64,000 nucleotides of DNA, taken from the NCBI GenBank assembly GCA_002104905.1, contig MCFE01000299.1:1-64000 (forward strand), written 5' to 3'. Origin of the DNA: Basidiobolus meristosporus CBS 931.73. Taxonomy: Eukaryota; Basidiobolomycota; Basidiobolomycetes; Basidiobolales; Basidiobolaceae. The notes under the pieces were generated by a model. That model was not told where the DNA came from. It was given only the letters and a program-made list of their open reading frames with translations, and did not search any database. The position numbers and the translations under genes are program-made. Positions within the stretch are counted from its first letter, which is position 1, and each line of letters opens with the position of its first letter. Below, one piece after another: positions 19,272 to 33,727 of the stretch.

Positions 19272-20943
19272 TTGTTGGACTGCTATGTACGTGCAAGGTT
19301 GAGCGAGTATTCACCTTTGAACACTCCGTCCATCCCGTAGATTGGGTTTCTTATTGTCTTGCGTTTTTCAAATCATGATATCATTAAAAGTGACGTGTGA
19401 ATGACCCCTTTCCAATTTTGGCAAATATTTGATTGATTTCTAATTGAAGCTTAAGCGACGATATAATGATGTCCGTTCACAAACGTTGATTAGCTGTCAA
19501 ATTCCTGGTGCTACAAGAAAATTTCTCTTGGATTAATGGAGGTGTAGTAGCGGTATGGATTTCGAGGCTCTGAGGTGGAAAGAAACTAGTCCTCATGCCT
19601 GGCGGAACGAGCTTCGCTCACCATTTGTGCAGACTCATCCCTTGACTCAGCTTGATACCTGCAATGGTAAAGCGATGCGTTCATAGAGTAGCCAGGATTT
19701 TGGAGAACCAAATACCAATCTCATGAATATCCTACGTATACCTTTATCAGCTGGAAGCACATCATTGATCACGGGCTATTGATTCTAGCCTCCCAATGGT
19801 TGTGCTCAAATAGGCGCACTGACTTGCTTTGGAATGCCCAGGACTTATTATTATTATGGATAATGGCAATCAACTCCTTGCCACCCATTCTTTTCAACGC
19901 ACGACAATGTCGATTTCGCTTTGTCCAGGTGGAAACAAATCCTTCGACTTGAGTCAAAATGATAACCATGGAACAGCAGGGCATGAGGAAGTACTTTGGC
20001 ACTCTAAGTGGGATTTTTCGAGTTCAGGATGAGTATCACACCCACTTGTTATTGATCGTTGGGTGGCACTAATGTTGAAGCAACTAAATTTTCATGTGAT
20101 TCGTGTGGCATTGGGCTCCTATTGACTGCCCTTATTAACGAGAAAATGGCCATACAAGGAAGACGGTGTCAAAGTATGTTAAATTCCCAACCATCCTACA
20201 CAGTCGATTGCGACTCTGTGGCACCCCTCTCGATAAATCGAGGCTTTTTAGAGCCAGTATTTGAAATCTCCCTTTCCAAATTTCAACTCCCCTGGCAGTT
20301 TATGTGACTGCCGGCCATCGACGGGGTTACCTACCCCTTTTAGTGCGTAGGTGCATGAATTCCGCAACCTTGTGGTTTCCCACGATACACTAACACTCTT
20401 GACAGGCTCTACAACCTTTGGAAGACCACTGAAATGGCTGTGGTGTGAGGTATCTTCTTCAGCTAGAAATTTAGAGTACAATCCCTCAGACATCTCTTCA
20501 CTACAGGATGCACTTTCTTGTCTCCTGACAACAATGCACCCACCAACCTTTATGGGAAATCGACAGCCCATCAGAAAGACCAGCCTCTAGCTACAGTCTT
20601 ATCATCAATTCTGGAAGCCAAGCCGGTGAATATTCAAATGTCCCTCCCAGATAAGATTCCGGTTTAGAACAGATACACTAGTCTTCCTCGTAATGGGCTT
20701 TGATCGAGAGCCTGTACATGTTCAGGGAAGATTAAGCCAACAGTCATCAGCTTTATTGTCTAAGATATGGATTTGATTGGGTGATAGTACAGTAACATGT
20801 TTCCAAAAGTCAAAAAATTTTGTGAACATGGAAAAGAGTTGGATAGTGTACATGCTAAACGAAAGAATGTTTGCAATGGGGGAGATGTCAATGGATGTAG
20901 TAAGGCGGCATTTGCTCCATTCTGAAATTCGGTGGTTCCCACT
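19272..20943. other. Intergenic stretch, no gene recognised
   Basis: Open frames on both strands around 20059-20590 overlap and carry no recognisable domain. Nothing else is seen. Confidence 0.45.
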
Positions 20944-22623
20944 CTAGCAACCAGTGAACCAGGGCTGCGTATGCAATGTCTCAACTCGCACCCAGAGATT
21001 ATTCCCAAGGTCACCACGGACCAACTCATCTTCAGGTGGCGCACCTTCTTCACCGCCCCACACAACAACTCCTTTCCTTTGGCAGAGCTCTATTGGCCCT
21101 TCGTTTGCTTCGAGAGTCTGAATCAAATTCCAGGCTTGGCCTTTGAGTAGGGCCACCTGTCGTTCGAACATCAGCTCATTAAAATCTCGGTCTACGCTAA
21201 ACAGTTGGCGCAACTCTTTCAACGTATTTTGCCACCAGGTATGGGAAGTCAGCGAAGCTAAAAGCTCCTTGCGCAAAGTAGGTACAAATGGCCCTCCAAT
21301 TAAGGAGGGTGGAAGACTCAACCAAGCATAAGGGTATGACCGCCAGCGATCAGGGTGCTTGTAGGGAAAGGCGAGACCATGGTCGATGGCAGCAATATGT
21401 ATATGCGGCTCCAATGAGTCATCAAAATAGTACCGCACCATCCAATTGTCAAGACCCCGATCTTAGAGAGGTATCAGTATCGCGCTCAGAAGAAAATACG
21501 AAAATCATCTCACTAACCGGTGTTTCTGATAAGATAGTCTAGCACAACAAGCTTTTGCACTTGCTCCCGAAACTCTCTTTGCAGCGATGAAGTCCAGATG
21601 GAACAGAATGAATGAATCGAGACGTTATCCCTAACTTCGACTCGAGGATTCTTGCATTCAGTAGTATACATGTCGTAATGCATTGGATCATAAGGCCATG
21701 GATGGTCCCTCAAAAAGGCATTCGCGTTGACATAGTCGTCTAAAAATAGCTGGAAACTGCCGATTTTTGTTGGCAAGGGAATAGGACGTTTTTTCCGTTG
21801 AGATGCTTTCAGATCCAGGTAGCTGTAGTGAAAGCTTGGGGATGCGAGGTCCACCACTTCGGTTTGTGGCACAATGTTCAAGCTAAGTCTCCGATTAATG
21901 AGTGACGCTCCTGCCTCAGATATATATCCTAGGTTGGGAATCAAGCTTGCATGGGATTAGGGTTCAGTCGGGATGGTTGGAATCTACAAAAGAATCCTTA
22001 CCAGCTACGGCCAAAGCAGCAAGGGAACAGATTTCTATGAGCCCATTTGGTCCACTTGGGATTGAGCTGCCCATAGGGTTCTTCGTTTTTAGGCTTGAAC
22101 ACTCCGACCTTCTTCCCATCTAGCCTAAGACAAAAGTACGACCCGGAGGAGCCTTGGACAATGCGAACTGGGTGGACATTACTACTAATCGCATGCTTCA
22201 CCGATTTGATCACCTCAGAGAAATGTGGACTGACCCCCATAGGTTTGCACTTCTACGGATTGGAAAGTTGTTGAGCTCGACACGTACTGCCAGAGCAATG
22301 CAGACGACTGGTGCACTTACTTTATCTGTCATCTCGTTAGTCGTATCTGACCCATCCTGAAACACAGAGTCGATTCGCAAGCGCTCCCGCTTCGACGCTA
22401 CGTCTCTTCTTTTTCGTGAAGACAAACTATGGACGATAAGCTTTGAGGCAGCGATGGTTGGTTCTTTATCGGTGGCCTCAGTGAGTGTTGTGTTGAGCAA
22501 ACCACGCATGCGTTGTACCATCTCAGGGAAACTCTGGGTTGTGGAGAAGTAGATCTCCAGGTTGGGCTCCTCAGATTCGATGCATACGAAGGAGGGTCGA
22601 GAAGGATAAGCCAATTCGAGCAT
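20944..22623 (-). CDS. LSB6: Type II phosphatidylinositol 4-kinase (Lsb6/PI4K2 type)
   Basis: Four exons (22623-22321, 22252-22002, 21945-21518, 21461-20944) splice in phase to 499 residues. The kinase begins at about residue 110. QGSSGSYF is the glycine-rich loop, and [18 protein letters not shown] holds the ATP-binding Lys. FPCCFGRSC is a cysteine cluster corresponding to the palmitoylated Cys motif of type II enzymes, and [14 protein letters not shown] is a family signature. RNTDRGLDNW is the catalytic loop with its Asp, and [10 protein letters not shown] holds the metal-binding Asp. The enzyme phosphorylates phosphatidylinositol at position 4 on endosomal/Golgi membranes. The first ~100 residues, with a basic [16 protein letters not shown] stretch, are lineage-specific. 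Sequence upstream of the ATG stays open for 15 codons to a possible splice acceptor at 22669-22670, so another 5' exon is possible. Confidence 0.88.
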
Positions 22624-25600
22624 GTTCCTTATCCTCTGTTTGTTGTCAGGAGTGGCTTCGAGAAGTAGCTAGAACGATAAGTGAACAGTGATGCAAGTAA
22701 GCAATACTCAATTCTGTGATATTTTTGTACAGAGAAAAGACCCCTGAATGATATTCCGCGTGATAGGTAGATCGCTAGCAATAGATAGGCATAAGTTCAG
22801 GGTTGGAGTAAAGAGAGCTGTGGAAGGATAGTCAAATAAGTGAAGATTCAGCGAAGGCAACCAGGCAGCATTTAAAAAAAAGCAGTCAGACTAGGGTGAT
22901 TTGTGTCACCATTGAGAAATATCCGATCTGTGGCCATTATGTAGAATGCAGATGAAGTCAGAACTCTGCAACAAATTCTCAAACCAAGAGATACAATGGC
23001 ACAATAATTAAGATTGTCCAAACTTATTTCGATGAAGCCCATGAATTTCTCCTTTTTCTGGGGCATTTGACTCCAATCAATGCCAGCCTGATTCACCATG
23101 TTCTGAACAGAATGGTGAGATTCATGGGATTAGCAGATTGCGAAGGCCTGTCGAGTGTATAGCCTTTCCACCTGTCCGGCCACCAACAGACCCAGGTTTA
23201 CGTAAGCTAGGCTCAATAAGGGGGAATGGACTAACAAAAGCCCTTCCCTAGGGACAACAGTGAAAAGGGTCATCAGATTGTGTTGTCCACATTGTTTGAG
23301 CACATAAAACCAATGCGTAATTAATGAAGATCAAATGGAAAGGGCCTCCCTCGAAAAACCAATACATCCATATGGAATGATCGCAGAGGCCTCGCTCATT
23401 GGCTGCTGGTGGCGAGATTAAATATGCAAGGCTATACCGCAACTCGATAATTCGTCATACAGTGGATCCACAATAGCTGGTTTTTAGGGCAATCCCCTGT
23501 ACGCAATACTAATATATTAGATGTCAAAGTGCGCTCATACACTCCTTGCCATCTTGCAAGGATTCGCCCGCTCTTAGCGGCACTGGGATGATCCATTGGC
23601 TACATGACAAACAGAGTAGTTGCTATTATGCAGAGACACATGTAGGATAGGACCTGTGCAGAATCCCCATGACCCAGCCCACACTTGATAGCCAGCAGCG
23701 TATCCGGCAAAGCCAATCTGTAGACCAGGCGAAGAATGCGGATGGCGGTATCACTCTATCTCGGGCCAAGTATTACAACATGCTGCCGCAATTGGATGAT
23801 AAGGATACAATATTTACCATAGCCATGTCCCACCTGAAATAGACTGGACGCCTTCTCAATCGCATACAGGGTGGATGTGGCTCGATACTGACCATGTCCC
23901 CATGGATAATCATGTGCATTGCGTGAGATGTCTCCTAACCCAGCGCCTGTGTGATCCATCATATGACCACCATGATGCAACAATAGCATTTAGATGAATT
24001 TCGAAGTTTCACGCCCAATGCTCATCTGCCTATCGCTAATTGGCACTAACATCAAAGCTAACACATATCTTCGAATAGAGGCCATTTGCATCCTACGATC
24101 ACAAGCCTATTGACGTCTTAGGCCCTGATGATCTTCAGATCTGAGTACAGAGCGCACACATGACGGAAGCTAGGCATGCAATTGACCAGTTTATGCAGGC
24201 TCTTGGATGACATCTCTAGGCGTGAAATGCTTATCATGTACACTCATGGTCATTGTTTCCAAGGATACGACCGGAGTAAGCTTTGTGTAGTTTGGGAGTA
24301 AAGATCAAGCATGGATTTCTGTGCAACGAGGAAGCAACCTCCTTTCGGGAAATGGCTATACCATCTGATTCTAGCTGTCTAGCTCCTCCCACATTGAAAG
24401 ACCAAACCAATGATCTTACGTTTGGGCAAACTTTATGGTGACAGTCCACCAGATGAGGTATTGATGGATCAACCTAATGGTGCGTATATGGAGATTACAA
24501 ACAAATTCCCATTTCTGGTGTCTACGAGCAATATCGAAAGGGGCACCGTATGGTTATCCATGGCGAGGAATCAAGGAGTGACGAGCACGCTGTATTGAGG
24601 ATACTGCTGACTTTTTCGAGTTCTACTCGATGCATATGAGTGCGATATTAAGTCTCGGTATCAAACTCATATTGTTAGGTGGTATACTGCGCTATAGGTT
24701 GACACCAGTCATTTCTCAACAGGTTTGAAACCAAACATGTATATTAGGCGTCCAAATCCCGGCATTTCTAATTAAAGTTTGCGTCTGCGTATCCTTCTAC
24801 CACTAGAGAATCCTGACAAAAATGTTCGAAACCTTGAGTCAGCCACATCTGTGGAAATCAGATACACTCATCCATCTTGAAGAGCCAGTCACCCAAAGTA
24901 CCGAATGGTAAAACAGAAACGGCATACTTCATCGTTTGCATGAAGCCCATGGTTTTCCGAATGAGGCACTTGATCGACTGCTGAAGAGAGAACAATAAAT
25001 GATGTAACCGAAACTAAAACGAACCGCTCGTACGAATTTCGAACCGCATTGCTGTTAAATCATGCTGCAAATACGCACAAGCATCTGCGCATATAACTTC
25101 ACCAAGAGTACTAAACGAGGCAAATGGTTATTTGTTGTGTTGGATTATCATAGGCATGATATTAGTTGGGATTTGGGTCTAGGATACTTCGTTTATTTGA
25201 TACAAGCTAGAATGGCCTATTTTGTGTTATTCGAGTCTTCTAGATCCATCGACCAAAACTCTGTCCAAAAGAGGAGGTACACTTGAGGCCTCAGTTTTGA
25301 ACTCGTTGATCTTAGTTGTAATATCGACTAGCGACCCAGTGACAGATTGTACTAAGCATTGGTGTGATGGCATCGTCATAGATGCGGTGTATTGGAATAA
25401 TGCCATTGGTGGTGGGGTACAAATTCATCAATAAGAACCAAAAAAGAGAATACTGAAAAGGATGAAGGCAATGGGCAATGAGGATGAGGGATAAGGATAC
25501 CAAGAGAACAAAACGTAGAGCTAGGTCTGGATGATATTGTTACATATGAAAGGCACAGTGGGTGAGATATAATCTACAGAGATAATAAAGAGGACAGCAG

Positions 25601-25849
25601 GGACTGGTACTACAGGTTAGGGATTCGGTTTGGGTGAATGATATTGGAAATAAGTTAGGGATGTTTGCATGGATGAGTGAGTACTACGGAGCGCAGTAAG
25701 CTTTGAATGTTGTCTGTTTACGAGTGTGAATGACTAACATTACAACTAATTTAGAGTTAAAAGCGAGAGAAAGGGCTTATGGTTAATAAATGAAAACAAG
25801 CCCGAGAAGTGATGAGGACGGTTAAAGAGCTCAGCATCAGCTCTGCAAC
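22624..25849. other. 3.2-kb intergenic stretch, no gene recognised
   Basis: A minus-strand frame at 22872-23099 could be a short exon upstream of the PI4K gene but has no identifiable domain. The rest shows only short random open frames and AT-rich sequence. No repeat family is recognised. Confidence 0.4.
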
Positions 25850-28800
25850 TTACTCGGCATCAGCCTCAGCCTCGTTTATGATGCGCAAAAACACCTCCTC
25901 CAAACTGGTTTGACTAAGGCCCCAGTCGATTATTCCGTACCTCTCTTTGCAGAGCTCCATCTTTTCGAACAGCAATGGGATGGCGCCAGGGGCCTGCATG
26001 AACTCGTACGAGGCACTGGAAACGAACTTGTCGATTTTCTTCCACCCAGTAGGCAGAAGACTTTCGACAAACTTCGATGCCTCCGCTGCCATGTCCGCTC
26101 TGCAGTTGTAGGAGAGTTTGAAGCCTTTACCGTAAACTTCCTTCAATCTTAGTTGGGGGCCGATACACCGCAGTGTACCATGTGCCATGATGCCAATACG
26201 ATTACACAATACCTCAGCCTCCTCCATTGAGTGGGTGGTTAGAACGATTGTGCGTCCGTGCTTGGCATCACTGATAATGTCCCAAATAAGTCGTTTTACT
26301 TCGGGGTCCAAGCCAGTGGTGGGTTCGTCTAAGAATACCACGGTTGGCGATCCGATCAGCGCAATTGCAATAGATAGTCGTCGCTTCTCTCCACCACTTA
26401 GTCCTTTCGAAAGTCGATTTTTGAACTTCTGTAGTGAGACTCCAGCTAAGGCCTCGTCAACCTTGGATTTCTCTTCGAAAGACTTGACACCTTTGAGTCG
26501 TGCATAGAATAGTAGATGTTCACCCACAGTCAAATCTTCCCAAAGAATGTCATGCTGCGGACATACACCGGTGTTGAGATATACTTGCTTCATTTCGGAA
26601 TTTACGCTGAATCCACCGAGATACGCCTGGCCACTAGTAGGCTCATATAACCCAGTCAAGATACTTATCAAAGTGGTCTTTCCAGCACCATTGGGACCTA
26701 GTAGGCCAAAGACGATGTTGGATTCTACTGCAAAGGTGACGTTCTTGACTGCTATTTTGTCGCCAGAGTATTCCTTTCGCATGTTTTTCATCACCAGTGG
26801 CTGGTGATTGATGTATTTGTCGTTCAACACTCGCTCTCTCTCCATGCGAACATCCTCATCTTCAAATAGCAGCTCTTTGCTTTCAGCGGTAGGTACATAT
26901 GGTAGCTCCTCCTTAATCTTGCGCTTGTTACGGCTCTTCTTAAATGGCAAAGTGAAGATAAAGTACCACGGCTTCCTAACTCCGTAGGCACTTGGCATAA
27001 TGGCGTTCAGATATGAAGCTATCAGCAGGTAGACTATGGTACCAACTCCAAGTGCAATCAGAGACTTCGCCAAATCATCTGGATACAATATGTTGACCAA
27101 GGAATAGGGCCGGACGGAGGGATCGATACTTGCCATGTTCATGATGTGGAGCCCATGGTAGAAAGCAAATGGCAGCCAGAAGTAGTACACCATGGGAGTG
27201 TTCCCGTTGAAGATAACTTCAAATCCAAGGTTGCAAATGACTCCACAGAGGATAATCAGGAAACTGGCTATCAACGCAGTACGAGTTTTGCCGAAGAAGG
27301 AGCTTAGAAAGAAGGCGATCGCGATTTGAGCATGGCCCCATATGAAGAGTAAGAAGATGTAAACGAAGGGATGCGTCTGAGTAAATATGCTCATTCCAAA
27401 AGCAACCCCGGAAATGACGAAGACAATTGATGAGATGGTATGAAGAATGTAAAAATGAATGTAATGGGCTATATAGTATGCTAAAGGACTGAGGCCATTC
27501 ATACGCATCATTACCAGAATCCGATCTTCCTTTTCTTTGACCAGAATCAACACGAATATCGGAATCAAGAATGAAACGCCGAATGGATACAGAATGCCTC
27601 CGATGAAGCTATCAATTGGTATATCGATTTCTGTTGATATCAATTGGGGCATAACTCGAAAGCCGTGGCTGATCGTAGCATTGGACCCCTTCGGTGAATT
27701 CTTGAGAAACGCGGTGCTGAGCTGGGTCTGTAGCGCCATATTTCTTAGTCCACGCCTAGGATAGGTGGATACAGCATTGTTAATTCGCTTATCCGATCCG
27801 ATCTGTAATGTATAATCCCATTTCATCGCTCTTGAGTCAGCCTGGTCAAACATAATGGATCCCCACGGCATGGATTTGTAGATATTTACTAGTTTGGAGT
27901 AGTAATGTCCCAATTTATCGGCGTCATCCGGAATATCCCCTAGGTTCTTCAGCAGCTTGGTCGTGCTCTGAATACGATCCAACAGTTGTGTATCCACGTC
28001 TGATGGTGATCCAGAGACTTTATTGAAGTATGGGACCTGTTGCACCTGTGGAACTTCGCCGTCTTGGACCAATTGGAGAATTTCGGAGATATCATTTGAC
28101 GGGATCGCTTTGGGAACCTTAGTAATGTTACTGAAATCCAAGAAATAATTTGTGGCGACTGATCCAAGCAATCCGCTATCGTTCACTTGCAACCTGCTTG
28201 CAGTCAGGGAGTCATCCCCACCCAGTGGTGGCCGCATATCCTTTTGGCCAGAATTCACACCCGGCTTGTCGAGAACCAATGCCCAAGGATAAGTTTGCAT
28301 CGAAGCGATTACGACAGGATTCGCCAACAAAGACTGTCCAAACCAGCCGCCCTCAGGATCTGGCTTGAATGTAGTGTCTTTGCGAATACCTTGGTTAGCG
28401 TTTGGATTACGCTCATAGGGAGACCTGAAAGGATAATTGTGTTCAAACCAAAAAACACAAGACTGGAGATTATTCGATGATAAGCCGTTTAAAGCATTCA
28501 GTCCAACGCCGGTTAAAAAGAAATTCAGGTCCAAAACTTCTCTCGGGTATTTAGAGTTCGGAACATCAGCAGCAGGCGTAGAGGGAAGGTCAGTCACTGG
28601 GTTGGGCAATCCGTACTTATCGGATGCCAAAACCGAAGAACACATCAGGTACTCTGGGATATGTCAGTCAGAGGATGGACCGATGGAAGGAGATGAGGGA
28701 TGATCTAACCTGCGGGTAGTGGTGCATTTTTTCTAATAAGGTGGGTAACCACTATTCCCAGGATGCCACCTATTGCTACCATCATAAATGGGCAAAGGCT

Positions 28801-29101
28801 AGCCATGATATTAGAGTTCATAAGACCTGATAAAGAATAGCTTTACAAGTGTCTTTTACCTTAGGCAACAGATATTCACAAACCACTGTCGTTTCTGGTA
28901 AGAAACCGTCTTTCTGCCCTAATATAGTAGTTAGTGGCAACACTTGGAGCAATTTTGGAAAGCAAACTTTCGTACCAAAGCACGGAGCTGATAGCTCTTC
29001 CTATTAGCATTGTGGTTGGTATCTGGCTTGTCGGAAGATATTGTGACCGTGGTAGAAGAGGTCAAGTCACCTTCACTCTCTGGAAACGAAAAGGTTAGCA
29101 T
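25850..29101 (-). CDS. Half-size ABCA-type ABC transporter
   Basis: Four exons (29101-28976, 28918-28860, 28798-28710, 28653-25850) join in phase to 1025 residues: one membrane domain plus one nucleotide-binding domain. After splicing, the N-terminus gives a short cytosolic stretch, then SYQKRQWFVNICCL running into SLCPFMMVAIGGILGIVV (TM1), a pattern known from ABCA proteins. A large extracytosolic loop follows, then six hydrophobic segments between about residues 430 and 620. In the NBD, Walker A is GPNGAGKTT (~740), the signature is LSGGEKRR (~845), Walker B is TVVFLDEPTTGLDP (~865) and the H-loop is VLTTHSMEEAE. ABCA proteins move lipids or sterols across membranes in an ATP-dependent way; the cargo here is unknown. 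The exact start is uncertain: the ATG at 29101 is the first in frame with exon 1, but more 5' exons cannot be excluded. Confidence 0.87.
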
Positions 29102-32100
29102 GTATTTTCCTCTTGTAGGGTGGAAGTAAAGCAACACCTTTGAGGTCCGTTAAAAATTGCTGGTTGGAAGAACTCGGGCTCGACGACATTAGGCCAACGG
29201 AATGTGTATCTGTCAAGGCGAGGGTACACAAGTTTAACTAAGAGTGGCGGGACAGTACGTATCGAGAAGCCTACCGTCTGAGGCTGGACTATTGAAGTAA
29301 AGGAGACTTCGGCTACGGGGAGACTGTAAACTATGAGCGTACCCCCAGCAGTTCAATTCTTCAAATGTAAATGAAACAGAGAAGCAATCAATCAGATATT
29401 AAAGGTTACAAGCAACGAAATCAGGTTCGCTTTAAACCAGCTGTCTATGGAATAGAGACTTCAAGATAATGGGAAAAGAACTATTTACAGAATATCTGAT
29501 TATACTTGACAGACTCGGAGTATTTAATTAAGAAAAATGCTGGCATTTAGCAAACGACAGCAATCTGAATTCTAAATGAAAAAAAAAGCAAATACAAATT
29601 AGAATAAGGAAATTATAAAGCTTACCCGCGCCCCATAATAGTCAACCATATAATTCGGCCTGTGACACGGTTATGTAATGTTTAGGATCAAATCGTTTAG
29701 AATGTTATGGAAAGGAACAATGGGATTCCATCTTACCTTATCGGATGGCAAGTAACGAGTTTACCCAATGCTTGCACAAGAAATGAGACCGAAGCCGCTG
29801 AATATTGCCCGCATGGATCGGACTTGAATCAGATCACGATGAGACGGTAAATTCCGCAAAGGAAATGATCTGTTTGTCATGCGGAATTTCAACCAGAATC
29901 TTAGCGCTAACTCTGGATAACGCTTCTGATCAAAGGTCACGCTGGAGTGACTTACAAATATCCATCAATAGCGTTACGAGTAACCGAAATATCGATCAGA
30001 GAGCAGAGATACATCCAGTCAAATGTGGTGACCATTGCAAGGTGAATCACATGAGGCTTGGAAACTAACCAGCGTCATCGATCAGACGAATGACTCTGTG
30101 TTGAATCCATCATCGTCGCAACGCTCTATCATCGCCATCTCAACCGTCAATATATTACGAGGCTTGTTTAAGGAGAAGCTTGACCAAAATACTATGCAAC
30201 TGTCGTTCATACAATCACTTATAGCTCAATGACACCATCCCATGTGTAATTATAAATATGACCTAAATATGGCTTTAGAATTAGCTGAGCAAAATGGATT
30301 CAACCGGAGCCCAAATTGTATAGATTGTACCCCGAAAATGCTCTGCGGCATGCTGGCTTGGTCCCGCCTGCAAATTTCACCTCACCTACGTCACGTTGAA
30401 GCAACCTTGCCTATTTGTTTCGATATTATCGTCACATAGCTACTCAGCCTATTATTCCATGATTCCGCAACCTGACTTAAGATTGAACCCCAATGTAGCC
30501 TTACTGGTATCATGGGGGGGATTTTACCGGTTCAACTCTTTATTAGTTTAGTTTCCATATTTTAATCCTCTGCCCGAGCTGGCAGTCGCCTGTGGCTGAT
30601 TGGTGCATGCAAGCGCTTTCTGATCTGGCATGGAGTTTGCGGCGTTTCTGATCTCCAAGGTGGAGCGATGAATACTCATGCACTGTATGAGAATGACTCA
30701 TACATGATCGGATGATCACATCACGAATACTTCATGGACACATCCCAGAGCGGTGAATTCAGCACAGGAAAAGGAAAAATCTGGCTTATACCTTGTTTGA
30801 GGGAATATAATCTAATCAAGCTAGCATATCTCAGTGGTATTTCCCAGTTCCCACCTTGGCTGGGTAGAGCTATTTGTCACCTTTGCCATTTCCCATCATC
30901 AAATTCGTGGAATATCGTATGAAAGCTGAACCACGTATGCAGGATCTGTACATTAGCACAGGATGAAATTTAATGTCACACTTATATTCTTGGATTGGAT
31001 TATATGTCTATCGTTCGGTCAGGGAACTGTATAAATCAAGTCGACTCGCAAATATAGGCGCCTGTGCTCCAAATGGCTGAATAGCGGCTGCTGCCCTAAG
31101 AAGTCCCCATTCCGATGAACTTCCATAGTGGATTTCCTATCTCACATGGTCATTTATGGATTCTGGACATCTAATCTTGAAAAATTGCCTTAATAATGCA
31201 CACATCTGAATATAGATATTTAAAATTGACTCTAATTAGTAGCAACTACCCGCAGGCATGTTGCAGAATAACAATGGCAATTCATGGCTCTCTACCAATT
31301 ACCTAGCGCTAATTTAGATTTAGAAATTAGCAACATGTGAGGTGGGGGCTTTCATTGCACACTATACTGATAGGTTTCTTAATGTGACCGTGATGGGTTA
31401 CTAAGCCGGTAGTGTTGTATGTGGCAAGCTCATCCATTCGGTCAGGACGGTGAGGCCTAGTTTATCCGATTTTTGGGAACTCACGCCGTCGCAGCCATTA
31501 TTTTGATTTCCAGAGTGTGCCGAGTGCTAAAACAAGTAATGATAAGCAGTACATTAGGGTGCAATCTTGTGTCGCTCATAGGTGATTTGTCCACAAAGCA
31601 TGGTATTTGGTTGAGGTCTGCCTAGTAGTAATTGGCGGATGTTCCACTACCCTCGGTTGAACATATTTTATTCGATTATACGCAGCGCATGTAATAGCAA
31701 TTGATCATAAACCTATGTAGGCTGGGGTCAATACTGCTTAGCCAGAGTTACCAGGGGCTCAGACTTGACATTTATTTTTAGCGCTTTGCATTTGAGGACA
31801 CTGTGAGCCTTGTCAATATCTGTTTCTTGTCCCAATCTATGGAATATTCAACTGCCAATAACTAGCCAAGCCAAACTAAAACACAGGCTGTGGATGGATA
31901 CTTCGTTCGACGGGAAATGCAATACATGATCAATTCCAGTCAGTGATATATGTACAACTGCCTTTATGTTATCAGCATTCCAGTGACGTTACGGAGATTT
32001 GTATTTAACCTCAGAGTTCAATGCAAATTGAACTCGCTTCGTCACCTAAAAATGTGAATCGGAAAATACGAAGAATACTGTGGAAGCACTGGTTTGTGGT

Positions 32101-33727
32101 ACAGTTTTCAGTGCTTCCAAGAATCGCCAAAGTATTAATCAGTACAAAAACGATTCATGTTAAATATAAATAGGAATTTAAGCCAAGTCAGTATGGTATA
32201 GATCAAGGACCTGTCGACGTAAATTAGCTGAGATTTCACAACGACCAGCGCAACTATTTATATTTCCTATGCATCAGGTGCAAATCCAAATTTTCCACAA
32301 GGAGAAGCAGAAAAGGCGTAATGACCGATAAAGCCATATTTCAGTGTACAAAGTTTCCCTCATTAACACTGATCCTCAACAAAGATAGACTACGGTCAGG
32401 GCAAGTCTTAGACCCTTGATATTTATGAAATAAATTAATGCTAGTAGGAGAATGGAAAACCTCTACCATATTCTCTGGATCTTTTTTCTTCGTTCTTCTC
32501 AAGTAGACGTGATGATGGGATTTCTAAGAGTAGGAGTAGGCTCAAAAACATCATATGTCTAAGGTAACAATGAGTTTCTGACGAACAGGTAAGCGGTCGC
32601 GCAGATTTATATTGTAAGCTAGACAGGTTGATGATTTCAGAATTTCGTACTCTCCTTACTGATGACCTGTCTATCACAAGGTTGTGTTTGTCAACAGGAT
32701 AATTCATTACATTCTACAAATAAAACAACATTCAGTTTACCAAACCTTCACAAAGTTGTCGATATGCTATCGTGTTGAAGATGTCATATACAGGATACTA
32801 CGACTATAGGGGGCGTGTTTGTTTCGTTCAATTTGTACAATAAACGGGAGCCTTGATTTCCCAGGTTGCATAACGTATTTCTTACATTGCTTCACCTCAA
32901 ATAGATCTCCAAGTGTTCTGCTATGTTTCATATCCATCATTCAGGGCACTGTGTAGCCCTGTTTACCAAAGGGTCCCTAGACATCAATTTGGCTTGGTAT
33001 TGTGACGAAGGTAACATGCATGGCTATGTGTTATAAGGCAGAACCAGCATTTCACGGCTAAATGGCATAGCTGACGTATATTCGTCATGGCCTAAACTTC
33101 TGTCACCTTTCTAAATCACCACTACTCCAATGGGGCTGTTTGATCGTGAAGGATGTGTAAACAATGGGCTTTTATGATTATAATAAAGGGTCTGAAAGCC
33201 AACTATTCAACGTTGGTTGGAATTTGACTAAAACTTAGATTCCAATTGTATCCTGAAACATTCAGAATGATCATAGGTGAGGTGCTATGAAAGCTGTCAT
33301 ACAGTCGTAGTTGCATTCATGACGTATTTAGCAGCCTGAGAGAGGCTGCTCAACGGCACACTGGCTTCAGATTGGTGTGTGTGCGTGTTTGAAGATGGTG
33401 CTATTATCCACCACAGAAATTGCCTATTGGATCTCACAGGACTTATGACTTCAATCTCCAGCATTCCAATTAGTATTAGTGATGATAAAAACGTTGCTTT
33501 TATATCAATTAGACTAATCTATTACGCCACATAATTTAAAGCAGTCACGCCTGCCCACAGGTTACCCACATTTTCCCTCAAACATTATTTCCAGGCAACC
33601 ATATCCTTGCCAAAACCTTTGCTTACGCACACAAGAATAATTTAACACGACTTTGATTCAACTCATCATCTTCCAATCTTACTGATACCGTCTTGGACGC
33701 TGTTGTAGCGCCTTAGCAAGAATCGGC
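29102..33727. other. 4.6-kb intergenic stretch, no gene recognised
   Basis: AT-rich sequence with scattered short open frames (for example 29805-30068 and 32441-32707 on opposite strands) and no domain, splice-consistent exon chain or repeat copy that I can recognise. CpG is not depleted as in the retroelement islands, so this looks like ordinary non-coding DNA. Confidence 0.4.

Noticed and set aside
28650-28840. Start of the ABCA transporter at the ATG near 28819
   Set aside because: That ATG falls inside the proposed intron 28859-28799. Splicing 28860 to 28798 instead restores the conserved segment running into the first membrane helix.
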